From the NCBI RefSeq assembly GCF_900086645.1, contig NZ_LT576451.1, positions 744,001-808,000 of the forward strand: DNA of 64,000 nucleotides, written 5' to 3'. Both the position numbers and the translations under genes were made by a program. Of the stretch, positions 1-8,353 are shown in pieces (the first letter of the stretch is position 1; each line of letters starts with the position of its first letter). The notes beneath the pieces are model-generated. The model ran no database searches, was not told the origin of the DNA, and worked only from the letters and a program-made list of their open reading frames with translations. The DNA is from Curtobacterium sp. 9128. GTDB lineage: Bacteria > Actinomycetota > Actinomycetes > Actinomycetales > Microbacteriaceae.

Positions 1-37
1 AAAGTCCCTCCCATGGTTACCCGGACCCGACGGATGC

Positions 38-907
38 TCAATCACCCCAAACTGGGGGGATAGGTTGCTGCATCCGTTTGAGAAGCCGCGCCCCGGCGGT
101 TTTCGACAGTGCCGCGGAATACGCCAACGCTCTGGCTGATTGTGGGAGGTCTGCGTGCGCGGCAACGGTGGCCGCCTGCATGCCGCGATGGCGGAGCGCC
201 GTGACGGCACCGGAGTGCGCCCTCGTCGAGTCCAATGCTGCGAACGCGGAGCGGAGTGCTTCCCACCGCTCGGCGGGCCCGCCAGCGGTGTCGAGCGCGG
301 CGGCGCCAACCACGCACTCGGCTTCCGCGCGTCGCAGCATTCCGAAGATGTGATCAGACCGCAGCCGGTCACGGTTCGAGTGCGGTGGGCGGATCTGCGT
401 GAACGAGCCGTTTCGTCGGAGTGCGAGGAGACCGACGTGCGCGGGCACGTGACGTTCCGCGGCGGATGCGCGGGCGTCGGAGACCACCACGTTCACGAAC
501 TCCACGCGGGTGCTGTAGTCGGCGACTTGTGAGTCCAGCCGCGCGAAGGAGTCCAGGTCCGTTTTGATCTCGTAGACCGTTGAGGTGCCGTTGAACACGG
601 CGACGTCGGCGAACGAAGCGCCGACTGGGAGTTCCAGGATCGCGGACGCGGTCGTGGGACGGTGCCGACCGAACACGACCGAGGAGACGACCGCGTTCTT
701 GAACACGTATTCGTTGCGGTAGTCGCGGCGGAGCGTCGCGTACGCGGCGTTGAACACGTCCGCCATCGTTCGTGCGCCCCCTGCTGCCGCCGCCGGGGCA
801 ATGCGCTCCAGCCGGGTCATCGCATCCAGCGGCTGCTGCGTCGAGAGGTTGCGGAACGTCGCCGATGACAGGACGGCAGCGACGTGCGTGATCTCTTGAT
901 CGACCAT
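38..907 (-). CDS. sce7726-family protein (PD-(D/E)XK nuclease-like fold)
   Basis: A 289-aa protein resembling the sce7726 family, whose biochemical role is not established. Around residues 98-120 it reads FADVAVF, then VYEIKTD, which places Asp101, Glu113 and Lys115 in the D-x(n)-E-x-K spacing of PD-(D/E)XK nucleases. The following stretch DSFARLDSQVADY and VEFVNVVVSD is typical of the family. No signal peptide or membrane segment is visible. I use the ATG at 907; a GTG at 922 is in frame and also possible, and neither has a strong Shine-Dalgarno. A GTG at 45 overlapping the stop (GTGATTGA) may begin a following gene that runs off the left edge; sce7726 genes are often paired with a second gene. 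A dyad GGTGG-CTGA-CCACC lies upstream at 968-981. Family call good, nuclease activity inferred. Confidence 0.72.
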   Translation of the reverse strand: MVDQEITHVAAVLSSATFRNLSTQQPLDAMTRLERIAPAAAAGGARTMADVFNAAYATLRRDYRNEYVFKNAVVSSVVFGRHRPTTASAILELPVGASFADVAVFNGTSTVYEIKTDLDSFARLDSQVADYSTRVEFVNVVVSDARASAAERHVPAHVGLLALRRNGSFTQIRPPHSNRDRLRSDHIFGMLRRAEAECVVGAAALDTAGGPAERWEALRSAFAALDSTRAHSGAVTALRHRGMQAATVAAHADLPQSARALAYSAALSKTAGARLLKRMQQPIPPVWGD

Positions 908-1071
908 CACTTCCGTGCGCACCGCAGCAGCATACGCATCGAAGACGGGGTCGGTGGCTGAAGACGAGGTGGCTGACCACCAACGACTGAGTCTCGGAGC
1001 GCGCGTGCGGCGTTGTGGATTTCGCGCCAGACGCCCCGCGCACGGCCCAGTCGGCACTGATCCGCAAGCCC

Positions 1072-1416
1072 TCAGAGGACCGGACGGATCTCGAGCCTCC
1101 GGTTGCAAGCCTTCGACGCCTCTGCCGCCAACTGGAGGGCGACGTCGGCGTCGGGAACGTCCCAGATCCACACACCGGCGACGAATTCGGTCGTCGCGAC
1201 GTACGGGCCGTCCGTGACCAAGGCGGCGTCGTCCCGGTTGTCGACGACCGTCGCGAGCTCGGGCGCCGCCAGGCCGGCGGCGAACACCCAGTGCCCGTCG
1301 GCGCGGAGCCGGTCGTTGAACGCATCGATGGCGGCCATCTCGGCGTCGGTGGCGCGCCCGGATGTCTGCCCGCCCGTGGTCGGGCTGCCGTCGAGGACGT
1401 TGACGAGGTACTGCAT
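1072..1416 (-). CDS. YCII-related domain protein
   Basis: A 114-aa protein starting MQYLVNVLDG and containing the DGPYVATTEFVAGVWIWDVPD stretch that marks YCII-related (DGPF-type) proteins. These are small dimeric ferredoxin-like folds, often encoded next to sigma factors or regulators, with enzymatic roles known for only a few members. The start at 1416 is preceded by a strong AAGGAG Shine-Dalgarno at good spacing. It lies downstream of the MarR gene on the same strand, separated by 110 bp in which I see no gene. The 164 bp on its other side (908-1071) also holds no gene. The substrate cannot be told from the sequence. Confidence 0.85.
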   Translation of the reverse strand: MQYLVNVLDGSPTTGGQTSGRATDAEMAAIDAFNDRLRADGHWVFAAGLAAPELATVVDNRDDAALVTDGPYVATTEFVAGVWIWDVPDADVALQLAAEASKACNRRLEIRPVL

Positions 1417-1526
1417 CGTTGTCTCCTTCGGTCGTCGACCGCTCGTGCGGTCTCACGTACACGGCATACACGGTGCTTCGCCGAAACGGACGTCTTCGGC
1501 CATCGACCTCGGCAGAGCCCCGAGTG

Positions 1527-2054
1527 TCACCGGCGCCGGACGGGCTCGGCGCCGGTGCGCGGCGCCGCCGGCGTCTCCCTCAGGCGCCCGGCCGCCGTGG
1601 TCGCGGCGTCGGTGATGGTGTGGAGGAACGTGGTGACCTGGCGGAGATCGTCGGCGCCTGTGCGTCGGAGGACCGTGGCGATCTCCTCGCTCGACCGTTC
1701 CGCGAACGCGCGCGCCCGGTCCTCCGCCGCGGCGGTCGGGCGGAGCGTCACGCGCCGTCGGTCGGTGTGCTCCCGGCTCCGGACGATCAAGCCCGCTCCC
1801 TCGAGGCGGTCGACCAGTACCGTGACCGACCCGGAGGTCATGCCGATCAGTTGCCCGAGCCGTGCGGGGGACAGCGGTTCCCCGGCAGAGGCCGCCCAGA
1901 GCACCTGTCCGAGCGCGTGCGCGTCGTTGGTCGGCAGGTCGAGCCAGACCGCCATCTGCTGGTTCAGCTCCGTGAAGGCCACGGCCCAGTCGCGGAGCGC
2001 CTGCATCACGTCGACTTGGGGGACAGACCAGGTCGTGTCGAAGATGTTCTCCAT
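1527..2054 (-). CDS. MarR-family transcriptional regulator
   Basis: A 175-aa winged-helix regulator. Residues about 40-110 carry the MarR core: LSPARLGQLIGMTSGSVTVLVDRLEGAGLI is helix-turn-helix, followed by the wing SREHTDRRRVTLRPT. It is transcribed away from the FAD monooxygenase gene, with only 56 bp between the two starts, and a perfect CTTTAC-T-GTAAAG dyad sits in that gap. The usual reading is that it represses both itself and the monooxygenase and is released by a small aromatic or phenolic ligand; the ligand is unknown. The C-terminus is Arg/Pro-rich and low in complexity. Confidence 0.9.
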   Translation of the reverse strand: MENIFDTTWSVPQVDVMQALRDWAVAFTELNQQMAVWLDLPTNDAHALGQVLWAASAGEPLSPARLGQLIGMTSGSVTVLVDRLEGAGLIVRSREHTDRRRVTLRPTAAAEDRARAFAERSSEEIATVLRRTGADDLRQVTTFLHTITDAATTAAGRLRETPAAPRTGAEPVRRR

Positions 2055-2077
2055 CAGACTCCTTCAATGTGCAGTCG

Positions 2078-2090
2078 CTTTACTGTAAAG
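2078..2090. promoter_or_regulatory. 13-bp palindrome, probable MarR operator
   Basis: CTTTAC-T-GTAAAG is a perfect 6-bp inverted repeat with a one-base centre. It lies 24 bp from the marR start and 20 bp from the monooxygenase start, in the only space available for both promoters. Binding of the adjacent MarR protein is inferred. Confidence 0.65.
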
Positions 2091-2110
2091 ACATCATCGA
2101 GGAGGAGCCC

Positions 2111-3307
2111 ATGGAACAACGCACCGCGATCGTCTCGGGAGCCAGTATCGCCGGACTCTCGGTGGCCTACTGGCTGCGGCGCACGGGCTGGCAGGTCACG
2201 GTCGTCGAACGCGCCGACTCCTTCCGGGACGGCGGCCAGAACGTCGATGTCCGCGGCGTCGCGCGGGACGTCCTCCGTCGCATGGGCCTCTTCGATGCCG
2301 TGAAGGCGAAGAACACCACCGAGACAGGCACGGTCCTCGTCGACGCCGACGGAAAGGTGACGGCCGAACTGCCCTCGGATGGGACGGACGGCGCGACGGC
2401 GGAGCTCGAGGTGCTCCGCGGCGACCTCGCCCGGGTGGTGCTCGACCACCTGCCGGACGGCGTCGACTTCGTGTACGGACAGACCATCACCGCTGTCGAG
2501 GACCGCGGTGACGCGGTCACGGTGCGCCTCGCGGACGGCCAGGCGCTCGACGCGGACCTGCTCGTCGTCGCCGAGGGTGTTCGGTCGTCCACACGTCCGC
2601 TCCTCTTCCCTGGCGACGACGTCGAGGAGCGCGATCTCGACGTCACGATGGTCTTCGGGACGATCCCCCGGACCGACGGTGACGACGACCGCTGGCGTTG
2701 GCACAACTCCGTCGGCGGCCGGCAGGTGCATCTCCGGCCCGACCCGTACGGAACGATCCGCGCGATCCTCGCGTACTCGCCGGGCGGCGACCTCCTCGGC
2801 CTGACGCGGGCCGAGATGCTCACCGCCGTGCGGGAGCGGTACGACGGAGCGGGGTGGGAGGCACCGCGCATCCTGGAGGCGCTCGAGACGTCCGACGACG
2901 TCTACGTCGACCAGCTGCAGCAGGTGCGAATGCAGACCTGGCACCGCGGCCGGGTCGTGATGGCCGGCGACGCAGCGTGGTGCGTGACGCCGATGGGCGG
3001 TGGTGGTGCATCCCTCGCGCTCACCGCCGGGTACGTGCTCGCCGCCGAACTCGCCGGAGCACCCGACGATCAACCTGGCGCGCTCATCGCCTACGAGAGG
3101 TGGATGCGCCCACTGGTCGACGACGTCCAGCACCTGCCGCGCGGCATCACGGCCTTCGCGTACCCGCAGACGCGCGTCGGTCTCGCGGTGCGCGGGGTCG
3201 CGGACAAGGTCCTGCTCTCCCGGCCCTTCCGCCCACTCGCGGCGAAGCTGACCCAGGTCGCACAGACCGAGCGCGACCTGCCGCCGCTCCATGACGAACG
3301 ACGGTGA
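2111..3307 (+). CDS. FAD-dependent monooxygenase (PheA/TetX-like)
   Basis: A 398-aa group A flavoprotein hydroxylase. The N-terminus reads TAIVSGASIAGLSVAYWLRRTGW, a Rossmann FAD motif in which GASIAG replaces the more common GGGxxG. About residue 283 there is GDAAWCVTPMGGGGASLAL, the GD motif that contacts the FAD ribityl chain. Such enzymes hydroxylate aromatic or polycyclic substrates with NAD(P)H and O2. An ATG at 2111 follows GAGGAGCCC. Divergence from a MarR gene suggests induction by the substrate or a related aromatic or antibiotic compound. The last codons touch a remnant of another gene (3302-3365). Confidence 0.88.
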   Translation: MEQRTAIVSGASIAGLSVAYWLRRTGWQVTVVERADSFRDGGQNVDVRGVARDVLRRMGLFDAVKAKNTTETGTVLVDADGKVTAELPSDGTDGATAELEVLRGDLARVVLDHLPDGVDFVYGQTITAVEDRGDAVTVRLADGQALDADLLVVAEGVRSSTRPLLFPGDDVEERDLDVTMVFGTIPRTDGDDDRWRWHNSVGGRQVHLRPDPYGTIRAILAYSPGGDLLGLTRAEMLTAVRERYDGAGWEAPRILEALETSDDVYVDQLQQVRMQTWHRGRVVMAGDAAWCVTPMGGGGASLALTAGYVLAAELAGAPDDQPGALIAYERWMRPLVDDVQHLPRGITAFAYPQTRVGLAVRGVADKVLLSRPFRPLAAKLTQVAQTERDLPPLHDERR

Positions 3308-3365
3308 CGGCGAGGTGGTGCTCCGCGCGTTCGTCGTCGGTCTGCCGGAGCGCTCGCGCGAGTTC
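3302..3365 (-). pseudogene. Remnant of a second copy of the HTH/NB-ARC/TPR regulator
   Basis: On the minus strand this segment reads ELARALRQTDDERAEHHLAV. The intact regulator at 6014-8239 contains ELARALRQTDEAEPAEHHLAV near its C-terminus (6087-6153). At DNA level the two are about 90% identical over 64 bp, with one in-frame 3-bp deletion. Nothing else of the gene survives here, so this is a fossil of a former tandem or transposed paralogue, now abutting the stop codon of the monooxygenase. Confidence 0.7.
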
Positions 3366-3421
3366 GAAACGTCGCCGCGCTCGGCAACCTGACCTTCACT
3401 GACGACGAGTTTGCGCCGGTG
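3362..3421 (+). pseudogene. Possible aldo/keto reductase C-terminal remnant
   Basis: The plus strand from 3362 reads VRNVAALGNLTFTDDEFAPV with no start codon or upstream coding potential in frame. The pattern NVAAL-x-NL-x-FT-x-DE resembles the C-terminal end of actinobacterial aldo/keto reductases. If right, 3308-3500 is a graveyard of at least two broken genes. The match is short, so the family call is tentative. Confidence 0.35.
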
Positions 3422-3441
3422 TCGAGCAGCGGTGCGTCGAT

Positions 3442-3487
3442 GGCCTGGCGACGGCGTGCAGCGTTCCGCGCACGTCGTCGCCAGGCC
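3442..3487. terminator. Inverted repeat, possible terminator or inverted-repeat scar
   Basis: GGCCTGGCGACG (3442-3453) pairs perfectly with CGTCGCCAGGCC (3476-3487) across a 22-base loop, between convergent genes. It could terminate transcription from either side. The loop is long for a terminator and there is no T-tract. Confidence 0.5.
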
Positions 3488-3500
3488 GTCAGGTCAGCCC

Positions 3501-5867
3501 TCAGGCGCGGCGGCGCCGCACCACGATCAGGCCGACACCGAGCAGGACCGCGAGCGCAGCACCGCCGACGATCAGTGGTGAAATCGTCGCCCCGGTGAAG
3601 GCGAGTTCCGCGACGGCCTGACGAGCGACCGCGGTCGTCGTGGCGGCGACGGTGGCGGGAGCGACCGTGAACGCGTACGAGGCGGTGACGGGGTCCGCGC
3701 CGGTGCCGTCCAGCGTCAGGATCAGCTCGTGGGCACCTGCGGCAGTGCCGGCCGGGATGATCACGTCGGTGTCGAGCACGCCGTCGTCGCCGATCGTCAC
3801 CGTCGCCAGGCGGACCGGCGTCGAGTGCAGGTCGATCGTCACGGTGGCACCCGCGGGCAGGTCGGTCGCACCGAGGTGGACGCGGGCACCGACGGACAGC
3901 GTGGTGCCGTCGATCGAGTCCCCGTCGATGCGCGCGGTGGGATCGAACACGAACGGCGTGGTCGAGACGCTGGCACTCGGGGTGCCCGGCCCGACGGGTG
4001 TGACGGCACGCACGCGGAACTCGTAGCGGGTCCCGTTGTCCAAACCACTGATCGTGACCGGGGAGGTCGATGCGTCGACGACGGTCCAATCCGCGCCAGC
4101 GGCACGGTACTCGACGCGGTAGCCGCCGACGGGCGCCCCGCCGTCGTCCGAGGGGGCGGTCCACGCGAGGACGGCCGCGCCGTCAGTGGGGACCACAGCC
4201 AGATCGTTCGGAGCGCTCGCGATGGTGACGGGCGTCGCGGTGGCGAGTTCGCTCCAGGGGCCGGTGCCGGCTGCGTTCACGGCGGCGACGCGGAAGGAGT
4301 ACTCGGTGCCGTTGGTGAGGCCCGTGACGTGCGCGGATCCGGTGGCGGCGGCGATGGGCTCACTCCATGTGGAGCCGTCGCTGCTGTACTCGACCTGGTA
4401 CCCGGTGACCGGGGCGCCGTTCGCGTTGGCCGGCGCCGACCAGGTGAGCGAGACTGACTCGTCGTCACCGGTTGCCTTGACCGCCTGCGGCGATCCGGCC
4501 ACGCCGAACGGGGTGGTCGGGTTGCTCGACGCGGCGGGCCCGGTGCCCGCAGCGTTGGACGCGACGATCCGGTACTCGTAGGTGGAGCCGTTCTGCAGCC
4601 CGTCGATGACGGCGCTGGTGTCGGCCGCGGCCGGCGTGGCGACGTCGGCCCATGGTCCGCCGTCGACGCTCTGGGAGATGGTGTAGCCGGTCAGCGGGCT
4701 GAAGCCGTCGCTCGCGGGCGCTGCCCAGTTCAGCTCGACCGATCCGTCACCGGGGGTCATGCGGAAATCGAGCGGAGCGGACGGCGTCGTGTAGGGGGTC
4801 ACTGCGGTGCTCGGGCCGGACGCGGCACCGGTGCCGGAGGCGCTCGTGGCGGCGACCTGGAACGTGTAGGCGGTACCAGGGGTCAGGCCGTCGATCGTCG
4901 CGCTGGTGGCGGCGGTCGTCGCCGTCACGTTGCCAGGGGTCGACGTGACGGTGTACCCGGTGACGGGGTCGTCGCCGGCGTCGGTGGGTGCCGACCATGA
5001 CACCGTCGCGGAACCCGCGCCGGCGGCTGCGGTGACGTCACCCGGAGCCGACGGCACCGCCGCCGGTCGGACGACGATGGTCGAGGTGACGTCCTGCTGT
5101 CCCTTGTCGTTCGCGGAGCGGATCGTGAACGTCGAGGAGCCGACCTCGGTCGGCGTGCCGGAGAGCCGGCCGGACTGCGAGAGGGTGAGGCCCTCGGGGA
5201 GCGTGCCGTCGACGACCGAGAGTGTCGGAGCGGGGTAGCCGTTGACCGCGTAGTCGTAGGAGTAGGGGTGGTCGACGGGGGTGTTCGACGTCGGGGTGCC
5301 CGAGATCGTGCCACCGGCGACGACGTACTCGCGGAAGGCGAGGTCGTAGCTTGAGGCGTAGCTCTGGCCTTGGTAGATCGCGCCGCCGCCGGGGTAGACG
5401 TTGGTGTCGCAACCCACGTACGCGTTCGACGGGCCCTGGAACGAGATCGCGTACGAACCCCCCGCGGTGACGGGGGCGGTGGACGTGATCGGGACCGAGA
5501 ACCATCCGACACTGGAGACGGTCGCCGAGCCGGTACCGAGGACCGGGCCGGTGGGGAGTCCGTTCTGCGCTGCGCGGATGGTCACGTCGTACGTGGCAGA
5601 CCCGGAGATCCGCGCCTCGTACAGGTCGATGCCTGACACGAGCCCGCTGATCGCCGGCGTGAACGTCTGGCCGTTGTCGCCGTTCGACCACGGGCCGAGG
5701 CGGTACGTCTCACTCGCCTGGTCGAGCGTGCCCTGCTGGGCAGCCTGGGCGGCGCCCACGGAGAGCAGCGCCGGTGCGAGTGCTGCCGCGAGGACTGCGG
5801 CGCTCGCGATGGCCTTCCGCATCGGCCGGACGGTTCGGGTTGGAGACGGAGCGGTGCGTGCGCGCAA
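3501..5867 (-). CDS. Sortase-anchored surface protein with four fibronectin type III domains
   Basis: A 788-aa secreted, wall-anchored protein. The TTG at 5867 follows GAAGGA at good spacing; an internal ATG at 5822 would shorten the leader by 15 residues. The signal peptide is MRKAIASAAV...GAAQAA after a basic stretch. Residues about 40-170 are a beta-rich region of unknown family, about 175-265 a putative Ig (He_PIG-like) domain with LPEGLTLSQSGRLSGTPTE, then four FN3 domains beginning near 272, 360, 455 and 550, and a final beta domain. The C-terminus is a sorting signal: LAFTG near 755, a hydrophobic helix, and RRRRA. The LAxTG form is that used by actinobacterial class E-type sortases. 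The role is probably adhesion or polymer binding; no catalytic domain is seen. The 146 bp upstream (5868-6013) hold no gene. Confidence 0.85.
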   Translation of the reverse strand: MRARTAPSPTRTVRPMRKAIASAAVLAAALAPALLSVGAAQAAQQGTLDQASETYRLGPWSNGDNGQTFTPAISGLVSGIDLYEARISGSATYDVTIRAAQNGLPTGPVLGTGSATVSSVGWFSVPITSTAPVTAGGSYAISFQGPSNAYVGCDTNVYPGGGAIYQGQSYASSYDLAFREYVVAGGTISGTPTSNTPVDHPYSYDYAVNGYPAPTLSVVDGTLPEGLTLSQSGRLSGTPTEVGSSTFTIRSANDKGQQDVTSTIVVRPAAVPSAPGDVTAAAGAGSATVSWSAPTDAGDDPVTGYTVTSTPGNVTATTAATSATIDGLTPGTAYTFQVAATSASGTGAASGPSTAVTPYTTPSAPLDFRMTPGDGSVELNWAAPASDGFSPLTGYTISQSVDGGPWADVATPAAADTSAVIDGLQNGSTYEYRIVASNAAGTGPAASSNPTTPFGVAGSPQAVKATGDDESVSLTWSAPANANGAPVTGYQVEYSSDGSTWSEPIAAATGSAHVTGLTNGTEYSFRVAAVNAAGTGPWSELATATPVTIASAPNDLAVVPTDGAAVLAWTAPSDDGGAPVGGYRVEYRAAGADWTVVDASTSPVTISGLDNGTRYEFRVRAVTPVGPGTPSASVSTTPFVFDPTARIDGDSIDGTTLSVGARVHLGATDLPAGATVTIDLHSTPVRLATVTIGDDGVLDTDVIIPAGTAAGAHELILTLDGTGADPVTASYAFTVAPATVAATTTAVARQAVAELAFTGATISPLIVGGAALAVLLGVGLIVVRRRRA

Positions 5868-6013
5868 GAGCGTTCCTTCGGGAGAGGCTCCCTCCTGCAG
5901 GGAGCAGGCCGATCATATGAGCCCTCTTCGCTTCGTTACGCCGCGATGCTCACCCCAGTTCGGGGTCTCGAGCGACGCCCGAAGGGGGAGACCATCCCCG
6001 TCCTGGCCCTCCG

Positions 6014-8239
6014 CTACCTCTCGGCCCGGAGCCGCTCGACGTCCGGCAGGACGGCGAGCAACCGGTTCTCGGAGGCGATCTGCTCGGCGACGGCGAGATG
6101 GTGCTCCGCGGGTTCGGCTTCGTCGGTCTGCCGGAGTGCTCGCGCGAGTTCGAGGTGCGCCCTGGCAAGACCTTCGGCGTAGTTCGCCGCCGCGGCTTCC
6201 TCGATGACGCCCGGCATCGTCTCCAGGGCGTACGCGGGGTTGCCGGACCGGGTGAGCACATCCGCGAGCACGGTCCGTGTGCTGACACCGGTGACCAGCA
6301 TGAGGTTCGGCTGGACCCGGTCGCCACGGTCGGCGAGGAGCCGGAGGATCTGCTCGTAGTGGGCGGCTGCACCGGCGAGATCGCCGGAGTGCATGAGGAA
6401 GTTCGCGGTCATCGAGAGCGTCTGTGTGACGCCCTCCTGATCACCGGCGACGGTGAGGAGTTCCATCGCCCGGCCCGCTTCACGGAGCGCCGTGTCGAAG
6501 TCGAGGAGACGGCCTCGCGTCCACGCGAGGTAGAACAGCGCCCAGCCCTGTTCCTTCACGTCGTCCGTGCGTTCGGCGGCGTCCACCGCGATGACGGCGG
6601 CGCGGTGCGCGGCATCGAACTCGTGCTGTGTGAGGTGCAACCACGCCGCGTACCCGTGGTGCACGGCGATGTCCCGGTCGGTGCCGGATCGGGTGGCAGC
6701 GCCGGCGGCGGTCAGGAAGAGGATGCGCCAGAGATCCCATGCCGGCCACGTGTCGGAGAACCAGTGCAACGCCTCAGCGACGTCGAGGACGAGCTGGTCC
6801 TCGCCGAGGGCGTACGCCTGTTGGATCGCGCTGGCCCACTGCGCGCCCTCGATACGCAGCCAGGTCTGTGCGTGGTCCGCCGAGGAGAAGTGCCGTCCGG
6901 GGGACGCTTGATCAGGCTCGCGGTCGGGCTCGAACCAGAGGCCGGCGTTCTGGGCGGTCTGCAGCACCCAGTGTCGGAGTGCTCGTCGTTGGTGCGCGAC
7001 TGCCGGCTCGTCGCGTCTGGACAGGGCGGCGGCGAAGAGCCGCACCAGATCGTGGAGGTGGTAGCGGTTGCTGCCCCGGGCTTCGACGAGACCGAGGTCG
7101 GTCAGTTCGTCGAGCCGGTCGGCAGCGTCGTCGGGGTCGGTGGCGGTCGGTGCTGCGGCGAGGTGCGCATCGAAGGTGGCACCGTCGATCAGCGACAGGC
7201 TCCTGAACAGCTGTTGCGAAGCCGCGTCGATCTGGTCGTAGGAGAGCGTCAGCGCCGGCTCGACGGCGAGGTCTCCTGCGACGAGTGCGCTCAGCGGGTT
7301 GTGGCGCGCGGACATCTTGTCGAGGAAGTCACCGACCGTGGAGCGCGGCTGCGCCGCCACGCGGTTCGACGCGATCCGCAACGCGAGCGGCAGATCGCCA
7401 CACGCCGCAGCGAGCGCGTCGGTGTCCCGGTCGGTGCGCTGGGCGGCTGGGACGATCCGACCGATGAGCTGCGTGCTCTCGGCACGGCTGAGGGACTCGA
7501 GCGTGATGCGTTGCACGTTCACCAGTCCGGCGAGGCTCCTGCGTGAGGTGACGATGACGACGATGTTGGTCGCCGTCAGGACCGGCCTGATCTGGTCCTC
7601 GTTCGCGGCGTTGTCGATCACGATCGCGACGCGCTGCGCATCGGTGATCCGACGCCAGTGCGCGATGGCCTCGTCCATGCTCGAGATGTCACGGATCTCG
7701 GACGTCTGCGCGATGAGTGACGCCAGCACTCCGAGCGGCGACAGCGGCAGCGAGTTCATGCCGTTGAGGTCGATGAACGCACGTCGGCAGTCGTCGTGTT
7801 CGTGGCGGCGGAGTGCCTCCAGCGCGACGGTGGTCTTCCCGACGCCGGCAGGGCCACAGATGACGAGGACCGGCGCGGCCAGACCGCCGTCGGTGCCGTG
7901 GAGGAACGCCGCGACCGACGCCATCACGTCGGGCCTTCCGGTGAAGTCCGTCACGAGCGGAGGGGCCAGCATCGCGGAACGACGAGAGCTCCCCGAGACG
8001 ACACGAGGGGCGCGTGCCAGACGCAGCAGCTCCTGTTGCTCGGCGTCGTCGAGGCCGAGCGCGTCGAAGAGCGCGGTGAGGGTCCGCCGCTGTGGTGCGG
8101 CGCTGATGCCGCGTTCGATGTTGCTGATGGTCCGGTCGCTGATGCCGGATGCGTGCGCGAGGCTCTCCAAGGTGAAGCCCGACAGCAGGCGATGCCGGCG
8201 CAGCCGGTCACCCAGCGGTTCTGCGTGCGGTTTCTTCAT
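6014..8239 (-). CDS. HTH/NB-ARC/TPR regulator (AfsR-like STAND ATPase)
   Basis: A 741-aa signal-transduction protein. Residues about 9-65 are an XRE helix-turn-helix (RLRRHRLLSGFTLESLAHASGISDRTISNIERG). A P-loop NTPase of the NB-ARC/STAND type follows: Walker A GPAGVGKTT near 125-135, a Walker B-like IVIDNA region, and DLPLAL. From about residue 480 on the protein is helical and TPR-like. STAND proteins of this build act as ligand-gated regulators. The ATG at 8239 has AGGAAG 5 nt upstream, better than an upstream in-frame start at 8263. It is divergent from the hydrolase pair at 8354-9979, which it may control; CACCATGGTG at 8289-8298 in the gap is a candidate site. A fragment of a second copy lies at 3302-3365. 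Confidence 0.85.
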   Translation of the reverse strand: MKKPHAEPLGDRLRRHRLLSGFTLESLAHASGISDRTISNIERGISAAPQRRTLTALFDALGLDDAEQQELLRLARAPRVVSGSSRRSAMLAPPLVTDFTGRPDVMASVAAFLHGTDGGLAAPVLVICGPAGVGKTTVALEALRRHEHDDCRRAFIDLNGMNSLPLSPLGVLASLIAQTSEIRDISSMDEAIAHWRRITDAQRVAIVIDNAANEDQIRPVLTATNIVVIVTSRRSLAGLVNVQRITLESLSRAESTQLIGRIVPAAQRTDRDTDALAAACGDLPLALRIASNRVAAQPRSTVGDFLDKMSARHNPLSALVAGDLAVEPALTLSYDQIDAASQQLFRSLSLIDGATFDAHLAAAPTATDPDDAADRLDELTDLGLVEARGSNRYHLHDLVRLFAAALSRRDEPAVAHQRRALRHWVLQTAQNAGLWFEPDREPDQASPGRHFSSADHAQTWLRIEGAQWASAIQQAYALGEDQLVLDVAEALHWFSDTWPAWDLWRILFLTAAGAATRSGTDRDIAVHHGYAAWLHLTQHEFDAAHRAAVIAVDAAERTDDVKEQGWALFYLAWTRGRLLDFDTALREAGRAMELLTVAGDQEGVTQTLSMTANFLMHSGDLAGAAAHYEQILRLLADRGDRVQPNLMLVTGVSTRTVLADVLTRSGNPAYALETMPGVIEEAAAANYAEGLARAHLELARALRQTDEAEPAEHHLAVAEQIASENRLLAVLPDVERLRAER

Positions 8240-8353
8240 GCTTTCTTCCTGGCGTCGGGGCACCCGGTGGCCCTTTCATGAGGGGCATCACCATGGTGCC
8301 TGACCGTCCGATCAGACGCGAGAGGACCGCACCACGGGGAAGGGGAACTGCTC

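Noticed and set aside
1..45. Start of another gene (GTG at 45) running off the left edge
   Set aside because: Only 15 codons are visible, with no motif; it cannot be supported beyond noting the GTGATTGA overlap.
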